NCBI RefSeq assembly: GCF_021491355.1
Contig: NZ_JAKENF010000001.1
Coordinates: 248,001 to 312,000, forward strand
Reading direction: 5' to 3'
Source of the DNA: Alitabrizicola rongguiensis
Lineage (GTDB): Bacteria > Pseudomonadota > Alphaproteobacteria > Rhodobacterales > Rhodobacteraceae
DNA: 64,000 nt
Below, one piece after another: positions 25,983 through 34,504 of the stretch. The notes under the pieces are model-generated. The model saw only the letters and a program-made list of their open reading frames with translations, was not told the origin of the DNA and searched no databases. A program made the translations under genes and the position numbers. Positions within the stretch are counted from its first letter, which is position 1. Every line of letters starts with the position of its first letter.

Positions 25983-27563
25983 CTACTGGTTGCCCGGGCT
26001 GCCTGCGGTCACGGCTTCCATCACCCGGCTCAGGTTGAAGCTGCCCGGTTTCTGCCGCGGCGGGAAGTCCTTGAAGCTTTGCAGCCACTGTCCGACATAG
26101 GCTCCTGCCGGGGCGATGAGGAACATCCGCTCCATGTACCAGCGCTGGTAACCCATGGCATCTTCGGAACGGGCCCGCTCGAACGGGTCCATGCGCAGGT
26201 TGGTGATGACAGGGGCACGGAGTTCCACAAAGGGTTCCTGCCAGACCTTCAGACCTTCGGCCTGCTGCTCCAGGAAGCTGATCTTCCACGGACCGTAGCG
26301 CAGCGCCGCGACCGAGCCGTCATCCGTCCAATAGATGAACTCCTTGCGCGGCCATTCCCCAGCCCCCTTCAGCGCCGGGCCCAGATCGTAGCCGTCAAGA
26401 TGCACCTTGTAGTCGCGGCCGTTGATGGTTTCGCCCTTGAGCAGCTCTTCCTTGACGTTGGGGTCGCCCGCGGCGGCCAGAAGCGTCGGCAACATGTCTT
26501 CATGTGCGCCGATGTCGTTGATGACCGTGCCCGGCTTGATGACGCCCGGCCAGCGGATCATTGCGGGAACCCGGTAGCCCCCTTCCCATGGCGTGTTCTT
26601 CTCGCCCCTGAACATGGTCGTGCCGCCATCGGGCCAGGTGAAGGTCTCGGCGCCGTTGTCGGTCGAGTACATGACGATGGTGTTGTCCTCGATCCCCAGA
26701 TCCTTGATCTTCTGGAGGATCTGCCCGACCATTCCATCCGTTTCCACCATGCCGTCCGCATAGACACCAAGTCCCGTGACACCTTGGGATTCGGGCTTGA
26801 GGTGGGTGAAGATGTGCATGCGCGTGGTGTTGTACCACACGAACATCGGCTTGCCGTCGGCATGGGCCTTGTCCATGAAGGCAAGCGCCTTGTCGGTGAC
26901 TTCCTGGTCGATCGTCTCCATCCGCTTGCGGGTGAGCGGTCCGGTATCCTCGATCTTCTGGGTTCCGTCGGGCATCGCCCAGGAATGGATCACACCGCGC
27001 GGGCCAAAGGCTTCCTTGAAAGTGCGGCCATCGGGCATCACCAGATCTGCCGGGTAGTCCGGATTCTCGGGCTCTTCCTCGGCGTTCAGGTGATAGAGAT
27101 TGCCGAAGAACTCATCGAAACCATTGTTGGTCGGCAGCATCTCGTCGCGGTCGCCCAGGTGGTTCTTGCCGAATTGCCCGGTGACATAGCCGAGCGGCTT
27201 GAGCAACCCGGCGATGGTCGGGTCTTGGATCATCATGCCTTCGGGCGCGCCCGGCAGGCCGACCTTGGTCAGCCCGGTGCGGATCGGCGACTGGCCGGTG
27301 ACGAAGGCGGCGCGACCGGCGGTGCAGCTTTGCTGGCCATACCAGTCAGTGAAAAGTGCGCCTTCCTCGGCGATGCTGTCGATGTTGGGCGTCTTGTAAC
27401 CCATCATGCCGTTGTTGTAGGCGCTGATGTTGAACTGGCCGATGTCATCACCCCAAATGACGACAATGTTCGGTTTGTCCTGGGCGATCGCGACCATGGG
27501 CAGGACAAACAACGCCGCCCCGGTGATCGCGCCAAGTCTCAAGGCTCGTCTCCATGATCGCAT
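25983..27563 (-). CDS. Exported arylsulfatase
   Basis: A 526-residue sulfatase with a signal peptide (about 1-27). The formylglycine signature is QQSCTAGRAAFVTGQSP with C80 as the residue to be converted. Metal-binding aspartates are D39-D40 in VVIWGDDIG and the pair in YSTDNGAETF; GKNHLGD carries the catalytic Lys/His. It hydrolyses a sulfate ester in the periplasm; the natural substrate is unknown. GGGAG lies seven bases before ATG 27563; the longer open frame upstream is unsupported. No formylglycine-generating enzyme is in the window. It is divergent from a Crp-type regulator. Confidence 0.93.
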   Translation of the reverse strand: MRSWRRALRLGAITGAALFVLPMVAIAQDKPNIVVIWGDDIGQFNISAYNNGMMGYKTPNIDSIAEEGALFTDWYGQQSCTAGRAAFVTGQSPIRTGLTKVGLPGAPEGMMIQDPTIAGLLKPLGYVTGQFGKNHLGDRDEMLPTNNGFDEFFGNLYHLNAEEEPENPDYPADLVMPDGRTFKEAFGPRGVIHSWAMPDGTQKIEDTGPLTRKRMETIDQEVTDKALAFMDKAHADGKPMFVWYNTTRMHIFTHLKPESQGVTGLGVYADGMVETDGMVGQILQKIKDLGIEDNTIVMYSTDNGAETFTWPDGGTTMFRGEKNTPWEGGYRVPAMIRWPGVIKPGTVINDIGAHEDMLPTLLAAAGDPNVKEELLKGETINGRDYKVHLDGYDLGPALKGAGEWPRKEFIYWTDDGSVAALRYGPWKISFLEQQAEGLKVWQEPFVELRAPVITNLRMDPFERARSEDAMGYQRWYMERMFLIAPAGAYVGQWLQSFKDFPPRQKPGSFNLSRVMEAVTAGSPGNQ

Positions 27564-27598
27564 TCCATTTCTCCCCTCTGAAAGGCATCTGCCAAAAA

Positions 27599-27638
27599 AG
27601 CGCACAGCGCTGCCGAAGACCGCAACGGGACTTCGGCA
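27599..27638. promoter_or_regulatory. Inverted repeats between arylsulfatase and Crp-type regulator
   Basis: Two inverted repeats lie in the 130-base divergent gap. One is AGCGC-ACA-GCGCT (27599-27611). Directly next to it are TGCCGAAG (27611-27618) and CTTCGGCA (27631-27638), perfect eight-base arms 12 bases apart, about two helical turns centre to centre. They are candidate operators for the adjacent regulator. Neither matches the classical CRP or FNR consensus. Confidence 0.4.
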
Positions 27639-27693
27639 TTGCACGACCACCGAGTCGATTGTTACCTTACGCGAAACTGGAGGACTGACGGCT

Positions 27694-28377
27694 TTGAACC
27701 AATTTGCCCCATCATCGGCCGCGGTCCTAGGGGTTCTGGCCGAGCGGGGCTGGTTGGCCGAACAGCCAGACGCCCTGCGCGACTGGATCGCACGCAACGG
27801 TCGCTGGAAGACCTACGACCGGGGTCAGACGATCTACTCCTTTGGTGATCCCGCCGATGCGCTCTATGGCCTTGGCGAAGGCGCAGTCGAGGTGACGCTG
27901 CCGCTGGTCGGTGAGGAAGAGGTCACCGTGTATCGGGCCGAACTTGGCTTTTGGATTGGCGAGGCGGCCGTCCTGGCGCGGTTACCCCGCATCATCTCGC
28001 TGCACGCGGCCACCCCCTGCCGGCTGTTCCGCGTACCGGGGGTCGCGCTGCGCAGTCTGCTCGACCGCCAGCCGGAGCTTTGGCCAGGCTTCTGCGCGCT
28101 TAGCCTGCAGAATTCGGGAACTGCGGTCCAGCTCCTGGCCGAAGCGCTTTCTTTGTCTTCTCGCGCCCGTCTGTCGCGCGTTCTGTTGCGCCTTTCCGCA
28201 AGAGACGTGCGCGTTGAGGCCAGCCAGCATGACCTTGCCCGCCTGATCGGAATGAACCGCTCGTCGCTACGCCGCGCTCTCGGCAGCCTAGAGGAATGCG
28301 GCGCAATCGAACAGAAATACGGTTCGATCATCGTGCGCGACCGACAGGCGCTTGAAGTCTTCTGTAACGAGCCCTGA
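27694..28377 (+). CDS. Crp/Fnr-family transcriptional regulator
   Basis: A 227-residue regulator with an N-terminal cyclic-nucleotide-binding-like barrel (about 40-140: TIYSFGDPADALYGLGEGAVEV) and a C-terminal winged helix (about 165-220: SQHDLARLIGMNRSSLRRALGSLEECGAI). It has no N-terminal cysteine cluster, so it is not an Fe-S FNR. The start is inferred as TTG 27694 because GGAGGA (27679-27684) lies nine bases upstream; no ATG is in a credible position. It is divergent from the arylsulfatase and probably regulates it. The effector is unknown. Confidence 0.85.
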   Translation: MNQFAPSSAAVLGVLAERGWLAEQPDALRDWIARNGRWKTYDRGQTIYSFGDPADALYGLGEGAVEVTLPLVGEEEVTVYRAELGFWIGEAAVLARLPRIISLHAATPCRLFRVPGVALRSLLDRQPELWPGFCALSLQNSGTAVQLLAEALSLSSRARLSRVLLRLSARDVRVEASQHDLARLIGMNRSSLRRALGSLEECGAIEQKYGSIIVRDRQALEVFCNEP

Positions 28378-28459
28378 ATCCGATGTTCCGATTGACGTTG
28401 AACTCTCCCCCGGTTGTCTTAGTGTTCCGGGTCCTGCAGTCAGCAGCCGAGTTTGCCGC

Positions 28460-29731
28460 GTGATCACCGAAATCCTGATTGTCATGGCGCTGATCCTGCT
28501 GAATGGCGCGTTGTCCATGTCGGAACTGGCCGTGGTCTCGTCTCGTCCGGCCCGTCTGAAGCCATTGGCAGAGGGTGGCAGCCTGGGCGCGAAGGCTGCA
28601 CTTCAGCTGGGCGGGGATCCGGGGCGGTTCCTCTCGGCCGTGCAGATCGGCATCACATTGGTCGGCGTGTTGTCGGGGGCCTTCTCGGGGGCCACGCTTG
28701 GCGCGCGCTTTTCGCTCTGGCTTGCCAACCACGGCGTTCCTGCACTCTGGGCAGACAGGCTGGGCGTCGGGGGCGTTGTCCTGGTGCTGACCTACCTTTC
28801 ACTCATCGTCGGGGAACTCGTCCCCAAGCAGATCGCGCTGCGCAACCCCGAAGCCGTCGCAGTACGCGTGGCCCCGGCGATGGTCTGGGTGTCACGCGTG
28901 GCTGCCCCTCTGGTCTGGCTGCTGGATTTCTCCGGGCGGCTGATCTTGCGCCTGCTCGGCCAGGGAGGCGTGTCAAAGTCGCGCGTCACCGAGGAAGAAG
29001 TGCGGACCATCCTGGCCGAAGCCCATGTCGAGGGGGTGATCGAAACCGAGGAGCAGGAAATGCTTTCGGGCGTGATGCGGCTCGCCGACCGGTCCGCCCG
29101 CGCGCTCATGACTCCCCGGCGCGAGGTCGAGACGCTCGACATAGACGCGCCCACCTCCGAGGTCCTGTCTGAGATTCGCCGCATCGGCCGCCCGCGCATT
29201 CCGGTTCGGCGCGGCGCGGAAGAGGTGATCGGAGTCCTCTATCTGACCGACGCCTTCGCCGCTCTGTCGCAGGGCAAACCATTGAACCTGAAAGAAATGA
29301 TGCGCGAGGTTCCAGTCGTGTCCGACCGCGCCGATGCGCTGGACGTGATCGAGATCCTGCGCGCCTCGCCCAATCACCTGGCGCTCGTGTATGACGAATA
29401 CGGTAGCTTCGAAGGCATCATCACCACAGGCGATATCCTCGAGGCGATCACCGGCACCTTCCGCGAGGCCGTGGCCGAAGAGCCGGCGCTGGTCCAGCGG
29501 GACGACGGATCGTTCCTGATTTCGGGCTGGATGCCGGCAGACGAGTTCTGCGACAGGTTCAACATCCCGCGCGAGGAGGCGGGCGACTATGAGACCGTCG
29601 CGGGCCTGGTGATCCAACATCTGCTGCGGATGCCGGCGCTCGGCGACAAGATTTCGCTACATGGCTGGCGGATCGAGGTCATCGACCTTGACGACCGACG
29701 GATCGACAAGCTTCTCGTTGCCCGGGAGTAA
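28460..29731 (+). CDS. CNNM/HlyC-CorC family transporter with CBS domains
   Basis: A 423-residue inner-membrane protein. An N-terminal DUF21 (CNNM) domain with four helices (about 1-180) includes NGALSMSELAVVSSRPARLK and YLSLIVGELVPKQIALRNPE. A CBS pair follows (about 205-330: MTPRREVETLDID and LVYDEYGSFEGIITTGDILEAI), then the CorC_HlyC domain (about 345-420). Relatives handle Mg2+/Co2+ efflux; the old haemolysin label is not informative. I choose GTG 28460 since upstream in-frame sequence overlaps the regulator and is not conserved. No strong ribosome site is visible. Confidence 0.88.
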   Translation: MITEILIVMALILLNGALSMSELAVVSSRPARLKPLAEGGSLGAKAALQLGGDPGRFLSAVQIGITLVGVLSGAFSGATLGARFSLWLANHGVPALWADRLGVGGVVLVLTYLSLIVGELVPKQIALRNPEAVAVRVAPAMVWVSRVAAPLVWLLDFSGRLILRLLGQGGVSKSRVTEEEVRTILAEAHVEGVIETEEQEMLSGVMRLADRSARALMTPRREVETLDIDAPTSEVLSEIRRIGRPRIPVRRGAEEVIGVLYLTDAFAALSQGKPLNLKEMMREVPVVSDRADALDVIEILRASPNHLALVYDEYGSFEGIITTGDILEAITGTFREAVAEEPALVQRDDGSFLISGWMPADEFCDRFNIPREEAGDYETVAGLVIQHLLRMPALGDKISLHGWRIEVIDLDDRRIDKLLVARE

Positions 29732-29744
29732 GCCGCCGAAGCAA

Positions 29745-29772
29745 CAAGGCGCGCCCGAACGGGCGCGCCTTG
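29745..29772. terminator. Strong bidirectional hairpin between CNNM and hsp20 genes
   Basis: A 12-base perfect stem (CAAGGCGCGCCC / GGGCGCGCCTTG) with the loop GAAC occupies the 59-base convergent gap. It is the most stable hairpin I noticed in the window. Confidence 0.7.
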
Positions 29773-29790
29773 CGATCAAGCTCTGAACGA

Positions 29791-30255
29791 TCAGACCGTT
29801 TCGGCTTCAACAGCCTTGGCTTCGACATCGGCGCGCTTCGAGATCTCGATGCGGCGCGGTTTCAGCGCCTCGGGGGTCTCGCGCACGAGGTCGATATGCA
29901 GCATGCCTAGCTCATGGCTCGCGCCGGTGACGCGAACATGGTCGGCCAGCGCGAAGCGGCGCTCAAAGGCACGGGTCGCGATGCCACGATGCAGGAAGGT
30001 CCGTTCGGTTTCATCGGCGGCCTTGCGGGCCGAAACGATCAGCGCGCCGTCCTTCACCTCGGCATTCAGCTCGTCAGCCGAAAAGCCGGCGACAGCGATC
30101 GAGATGCGATAGGCGTTCTCGTCGATCTTTTCGATGTTGTAGGGGGGATAGGCGGGTTGGGCCACGTCGCTGGCCAGAACGCGATCCATCAGGTCGGCGA
30201 TACGGTCGAAGCCGACAGTGGCGCGATACAGCGGGGCGAGATCAAATGTACGCAT
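29791..30255 (-). CDS. Small heat-shock protein Hsp20
   Basis: A 154-residue alpha-crystallin-type chaperone that holds unfolding proteins. The crystallin domain (about 40-130) includes NAYRISIAVAGFSADELNAEV and ERTFLHRGIATRAFERRFAL; the C-terminal IxI anchor is RRIEISK. Of three close in-frame ATGs, the last (30255) has GAGG seven bases upstream. A sigma-32-like promoter lies about 90 bases upstream. Two exported proteases are encoded further upstream on the same strand. Confidence 0.93.
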   Translation of the reverse strand: MRTFDLAPLYRATVGFDRIADLMDRVLASDVAQPAYPPYNIEKIDENAYRISIAVAGFSADELNAEVKDGALIVSARKAADETERTFLHRGIATRAFERRFALADHVRVTGASHELGMLHIDLVRETPEALKPRRIEISKRADVEAKAVEAETV

Positions 30256-30346
30256 ATTCATCCTCATTGAGCGATGTTCAGGAACCTTCCCTTGCGGGAC
30301 AGGCATTGGGCTTTTCCGGACCCGTCATGGCATCCGGATAGCAACG

Positions 30347-30375
30347 ATCTGGGATGTGCGATCGGCGGTTTCAAG
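30347..30375 (-). promoter_or_regulatory. Sigma-32 (RpoH)-like promoter of hsp20
   Basis: Read on the minus strand, CTTGAAA (30375-30369) and CCCAGAT (30353-30347) are separated by 15 bases, close to the RpoH consensus CTTGAAA-N(12-15)-CCCCATNT. The sequence lies just after the stop of the upstream protease gene, as expected for a private heat-shock promoter. The leader of about 85 bases contains a small TCCC-GCAA-GGGA hairpin but no evident fourU thermometer. Confidence 0.5.
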
Positions 30376-30388
30376 GGCCGCCGCCCCG

Positions 30389-31222
30389 TCAGGGCTTGAT
30401 GAACCGCGCGCCTGTCGTGCTTGGGTCAGACGCCACGCCGATCCGGCGGATGGTCGGCGCAGATGAGGCGGTTGCAGGTGCCGTGGACATCAGCACCCCT
30501 TTTCCACTGCGCAGGTCTGCCTTCAGTTCAGCAATTCCGTCGGGCAGAGCCATACCGAAGGCCACAACCCCATCGGCATCGCGATGCCCTGCCGAGATGA
30601 TCGACACGATCCGTGCCAGGTTGCCGCTGCGATCGAAGACCGGCGCGCCCGAGGATCCGAAATCGACATCGCAGTTGAAGCCGATCAGCCCGTCTCTTTG
30701 TCCGATCACGCCGCAGGACCGCTGCCAGGACAATGCCTGCTCGCGCCCGATCGCATAGGAAACGACGCTGACCTCCGTCACGCTTGCCGCATCGGATACA
30801 GCGAAGGGGGCGGCGACGGCCGCCGGAATGGCCTGCGCCAGTTGCAAGAGTGCAAGGTCGTTGCGGATGTTCTGTTCATTCGTCGGGCCAGCCGGATCAT
30901 AATCCGGTAGCGCCACCGCCCGAAGGACGCCCGATTCCGCCACCACCTCATCGCCGCTCAAACCGGCACGAAACCGGATCGTTCCCACGTCGACGGGTTG
31001 GCCCGTCTCGCGATGGAAAAGGCAATGGGCCGCAGTCAGGACCAGATCGGTGGCGATCAGCGTGCCGGTGCAGAAACCTTCATTTCCGATCTCGACCCTG
31101 CCGACCGCTTCCCATCCCAACACCTCGTCTCGGCGGCTGAGTTGGTCCAGACCTGAATTGGCCGCTGCGATCGAGGGAAACGCCAGACAGGCGAATGCGA
31201 GCAGCACCCGCAGCCTTGTCAT
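30389..31222 (-). CDS. Exported trypsin-like serine protease (downstream paralogue)
   Basis: A 277-residue protease with a signal peptide (1-21). The catalytic triad is H66 in VLTAAHCLF, D122 in IRNDLALLQL and S191 in VDFGSSGAPVF, so GDSGGP is replaced by GSSGAP. Four cysteines include two next to the active site. The last 35 residues are a Ser/Thr-rich tail. The ATG overlaps the stop of the neighbouring paralogue in ATGA. Site spacing is nearly identical in the two proteins, showing a tandem duplication. It acts in the periplasm or outside; substrate unknown. Confidence 0.88.
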   Translation of the reverse strand: MTRLRVLLAFACLAFPSIAAANSGLDQLSRRDEVLGWEAVGRVEIGNEGFCTGTLIATDLVLTAAHCLFHRETGQPVDVGTIRFRAGLSGDEVVAESGVLRAVALPDYDPAGPTNEQNIRNDLALLQLAQAIPAAVAAPFAVSDAASVTEVSVVSYAIGREQALSWQRSCGVIGQRDGLIGFNCDVDFGSSGAPVFDRSGNLARIVSIISAGHRDADGVVAFGMALPDGIAELKADLRSGKGVLMSTAPATASSAPTIRRIGVASDPSTTGARFIKP

Positions 31223-32031
31223 GGCGACGCCGAAATGAACTTGGCGCCCCCCGCGGTGCCCCCCGAAAGCGAGATCACCTTGGCGCCAGACCGTGGCAAT
31301 GCCGGCGCGGTCCCCTCAAGCGCGGCCATGACCACGCCAAGCGGTTCCTCCAGCGAAACGCCAAGCGCGACCTTGCGCCCATCGAGTTCGGCCTTCGCCG
31401 AAATGACCGAAACGACCTGTTCGACCCCGTCCTTCAGCGCGAAGACCGGCGCGCCGGACGATCCGAAGTCGACATCGCAGGTCAGGACCAGCACCCCCGG
31501 CTGTTCACCAAGAACATGGCACAACTGCTGGAGCGAAGGCGCCTCGGACCGGTCCTGGGCATAGGAAACGACACCGACCGCGTCGCCGTCGAGTGGCTGC
31601 GGTCCCGTGCCGAAAGGCGCGATGGACGGCAGACGGATTGGCTGATCCAGTTCAAGCAGCGCCAGATCGGTTCCCACGCGATCCAGCCGATTGACCGCAT
31701 CGAAGGTGTATTCGGGATGCACGACCATGCGCCGGATGCCGCGATAGGCCTCGGCGCGACCGTTGCGCCACCCTGCCAAAAACTCGATCTCATCCGCCGT
31801 GAAGGCGCGACCACTTTCCTTGTCGAACATGCAATGGGCCGCCGTCAGCACCAGTTGCGGTGCGATCAAGGTGCCGGTGCAGAAGCCGCGATCGCCCAGA
31901 TTGAGCCGTCCGACGGCATTCCACCCTCGACTGTCATCCCCCGTCTGAAGCCTCCGAAGCGGACTCTCGTCCGCAAGGGCAGCCACCGGCAGGAACAGGG
32001 CCAGCAGGACAGTCAGAAAGGCAGGGCGCAT
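31219..32031 (-). CDS. Exported trypsin-like serine protease (upstream paralogue)
   Basis: A 270-residue protease with a signal peptide (1-20). The triad is H66 (TAAHCMF), D122 (GTDLALLEL) and S192 (VDFGSSGAPVF), almost the same spacing as in its downstream paralogue, and both end in KFISASP/RFIKP-type tails. The ATG at 32031 starts the signal peptide; the open frame further upstream is not conserved and there is no strong ribosome site. It is the first gene of a two-gene coupled pair, 50 bases from the glcF stop. Confidence 0.88.
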   Translation of the reverse strand: MRPAFLTVLLALFLPVAALADESPLRRLQTGDDSRGWNAVGRLNLGDRGFCTGTLIAPQLVLTAAHCMFDKESGRAFTADEIEFLAGWRNGRAEAYRGIRRMVVHPEYTFDAVNRLDRVGTDLALLELDQPIRLPSIAPFGTGPQPLDGDAVGVVSYAQDRSEAPSLQQLCHVLGEQPGVLVLTCDVDFGSSGAPVFALKDGVEQVVSVISAKAELDGRKVALGVSLEEPLGVVMAALEGTAPALPRSGAKVISLSGGTAGGAKFISASP

Positions 32032-32081
32032 TGAGGGACTCCGCTCGTCCCTTACAGGAGTAGCCGCATGTTGAGGCAGAT

Positions 32082-33377
32082 TTAAGGCCGCGTGTTCACA
32101 AGCGCACGCGGCTGTGGCCCTCCGGTCGCCCAATCCAGCAGCTCGACCGTATGCACCACGGGAATCGTGGTCCCCGACCCGATCTGCATCATGCAGCCGA
32201 TGTTTCCCGCGGCGATAACCTGCGGGCTGCGTGCCTCGATGGTCGCGACCTTCCTCGCCCTGAGTTCCCCGGAAATCTCGGGCTGAAGCAGGTTGTAGGT
32301 ACCCGCCGAGCCGCAGCACAGGTGACTGTCCGCCGGTTCGACAACCTCGAAGCCGGTCTGCTTCAGCAGGTCTTTCGGCGCGGTCTTCACCTTCTGGCCG
32401 TGTTGCAGGGAACAGGCCGCATGATAAGCGACCCGCAGCCCTTTTGGCGCCCCTGATGGCAGGCCCAGCTTCACCAGAAGCTCCGAGACATCGAGCGCGC
32501 GCGCCGAGACCTCTGCCGCCTCCGTCGCGAGCGGATCGTTGCGGAACATATGGCCATAGTCCTTCACGGTCGTGCCGCAGCCCGAGGTATTGATGACGAT
32601 GGCATCCAGACCCCCGCTGCGGATCTCGGCAGTGTAGGCCGCGATCATGCGGGCCGCGGTCGCATGGGCCTCATGCTCGCGGCCCATGTGATGGGTCAGC
32701 GCCCCGCAGCAGCCCTGCCCCTTCGCGATCACCACCTCGCAGCCAAGCCGCCGCAGAAGCCGGATCGTCGCATCGTTGATGTCGGTGTTCAGCGCCTTCT
32801 GTGCGCAGCCGGTCATCAGCGCGACGCGCATCCTGCGGGGGCCTTCCGCGGCAAAGACCTGGGGATCGTCGTTGCGACTGACCGACGGCAGGTGATCCGG
32901 CGCCATGGCAAGCATCGCCCTGATCCGCCGATCGGGGATCAGCCTGGCAATGGGCCGTCCAAGGCGGGCGCCCAGGAGGGCGATGCGAAAGCGCGTCGGG
33001 TGCGGAATAACCTTGGCCAGAGTCCAGCGCAGGATGCGGTCGGACAAGGGGCGCCGATAGGTCTTCTCGATATGGGCCCGGGCATGATCGACCAGATGCA
33101 TGTAGTGCACGCCCGAGGGGCAGGTTGTCATGCAGGCGAGGCAGGACAGGCAGCGGTCGATGTGCTTTACCGTCTTTTCGTCCGCCGGACGCCCCTGCTC
33201 CAGCATGTCCTTGATGAGGTAGATGCGCCCGCGCGGGCTGTCGAGTTCGTCGCCCAGCACTTGATAGGTCGGACAAGTCGCGGTGCAGAATCCGCAATGC
33301 ACACAGGTGCGCAAGATTTCGTTCGCGCGCGCGATGCCCGGATCGGCCAACTGTTCGGGGGTGAAGTTCGTCTGCAT
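32082..33377 (-). CDS. glcF: Glycolate oxidase iron-sulfur subunit
   Basis: A 431-residue subunit that passes electrons from the flavin subunits to the membrane quinone pool. Two ferredoxin-like clusters are encoded by C25-C28-C31-C35 (CVHCGFCTATCP) and C76-C79-C82-C86 (CLSCLACMTTCP). Two CCG domains follow (GCCGALTHHMG and LCCGSAGTYNLLQP). The gene is the last of glcDEF, six bases after glcE. Glycolate oxidation feeds glyoxylate metabolism. Confidence 0.95.
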   Translation of the reverse strand: MQTNFTPEQLADPGIARANEILRTCVHCGFCTATCPTYQVLGDELDSPRGRIYLIKDMLEQGRPADEKTVKHIDRCLSCLACMTTCPSGVHYMHLVDHARAHIEKTYRRPLSDRILRWTLAKVIPHPTRFRIALLGARLGRPIARLIPDRRIRAMLAMAPDHLPSVSRNDDPQVFAAEGPRRMRVALMTGCAQKALNTDINDATIRLLRRLGCEVVIAKGQGCCGALTHHMGREHEAHATAARMIAAYTAEIRSGGLDAIVINTSGCGTTVKDYGHMFRNDPLATEAAEVSARALDVSELLVKLGLPSGAPKGLRVAYHAACSLQHGQKVKTAPKDLLKQTGFEVVEPADSHLCCGSAGTYNLLQPEISGELRARKVATIEARSPQVIAAGNIGCMMQIGSGTTIPVVHTVELLDWATGGPQPRALVNTRP

Positions 33378-33383
33378 CGGGGC

Positions 33384-34493
33384 TTAGTCCATCAGGCCGG
33401 GGTTCAGGATGCCGCGCGGGTCGAATCTCGCCCTGAGGCCGCGTGTAAGCGCCGCAATCGGTGGCGCCTCGGGTGGAAAGGCCGGGATCATCGCACGGAT
33501 CGGCTCGGAGGCCCGCACCAGCGTCGCATGGCCGGCGATGGGGCCGAGACGCGCACGCAGGTCGGTTCCCTCGCTGACCAGGGCCCAGATCAGGCCGCCC
33601 CCCCAGTCAAGCTGCAGCGCCTCTGCGTCAAGCCGATCCAGCAGCCCGGGTGCTGTTGACGGGGCGACCGACAACCGCCAGACGTCCCCCTCCCGCCCAT
33701 GAAAGGCCTTCACATCGCGGATCTCTGCCCATCGCCCGGCCGATGCGGTGCCCAATTCCACTTGCGGATCGCCCCACCGGCCCAGTAACTCCGTCAACCG
33801 CCCGACACGATAGCGCACCGACAGATCCAGCCCTTCGACCCGGAACGCGGTCGTTCCATCGACCTGACGGGCCGCGCCCGTCACCTCGAAGGGCGAGCCA
33901 AGCGCCGCCGACATGGCCTCGACCGCCCGGACCGGATCGAGATCGGAGAGCAGCAGCGTCGCCTCGGCTTCAGGCGCGGGGAGCACCTTGAAGCTCACCT
34001 CACTCAAGACGCCGAGGGTGCCGTAGCTGCCCGCCACGAGCTTCACGAGGTCATAGCCGGTGACGTTCTTCATCACCCGTCCGCCGTTCTTCACGATGGT
34101 GCCGCTTCCGTCGACGAAGCGCACCCCGATCAGGCTGTCGCGGCAGGCACCCGCCTGCACCCGGCGAGGACCTGAGGCATTGGCGGCAACGACCCCGCCG
34201 ATGGTGGATTGCCCCTCGCTCCCCAGAAGGCCGCGCATATCCGGGGGTTCGAAGGGCAGCCGCTGGCCTTCCGCCGCCAGCACCGCCTCAATCTCCGCCA
34301 GCGGCGTGCCCGCCCCGGCCACCAGTGTCAGCGCGCCCGGCTCGTAAAGGCGGATGCTCGAAAGCTCGACGGTCTCAAGCCTCTCACCTGATGCTGCCCG
34401 CCCGATCATCCGGGTCCCGCCACCCCGGATTGCCAATGGGCCATTCGCGGAGCGGATCAATTCGGCCAGTTCGGTCTCGGACTGCGGACGCAT
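33384..34493 (-). CDS. glcE: Glycolate oxidase FAD-binding subunit
   Basis: A 369-residue FAD-binding (PCMH-type) subunit of glycolate oxidase. It begins LAELIRSANGPLAIRGGGTR and carries STIGGVVAANASGPRR and RVMKNVTGYDLVKLVAGSYG typical of GlcE. It is shorter than GlcD because the C-terminal oxidase domain is reduced, as usual. I choose ATG 34493 with AGGGG just upstream. A diverged copy of the dispersed repeat lies in the 71-base gap between glcD and glcE. Confidence 0.94.
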   Translation of the reverse strand: MRPQSETELAELIRSANGPLAIRGGGTRMIGRAASGERLETVELSSIRLYEPGALTLVAGAGTPLAEIEAVLAAEGQRLPFEPPDMRGLLGSEGQSTIGGVVAANASGPRRVQAGACRDSLIGVRFVDGSGTIVKNGGRVMKNVTGYDLVKLVAGSYGTLGVLSEVSFKVLPAPEAEATLLLSDLDPVRAVEAMSAALGSPFEVTGAARQVDGTTAFRVEGLDLSVRYRVGRLTELLGRWGDPQVELGTASAGRWAEIRDVKAFHGREGDVWRLSVAPSTAPGLLDRLDAEALQLDWGGGLIWALVSEGTDLRARLGPIAGHATLVRASEPIRAMIPAFPPEAPPIAALTRGLRARFDPRGILNPGLMD

Positions 34494-34504
34494 CTGCCCC
34501 TGCT

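Noticed and set aside
30256-30346. FourU or ROSE-type RNA thermometer before hsp20
   Set aside because: No run of U able to pair with the ribosome site was found; only a four-base GCAA-loop hairpin is visible.
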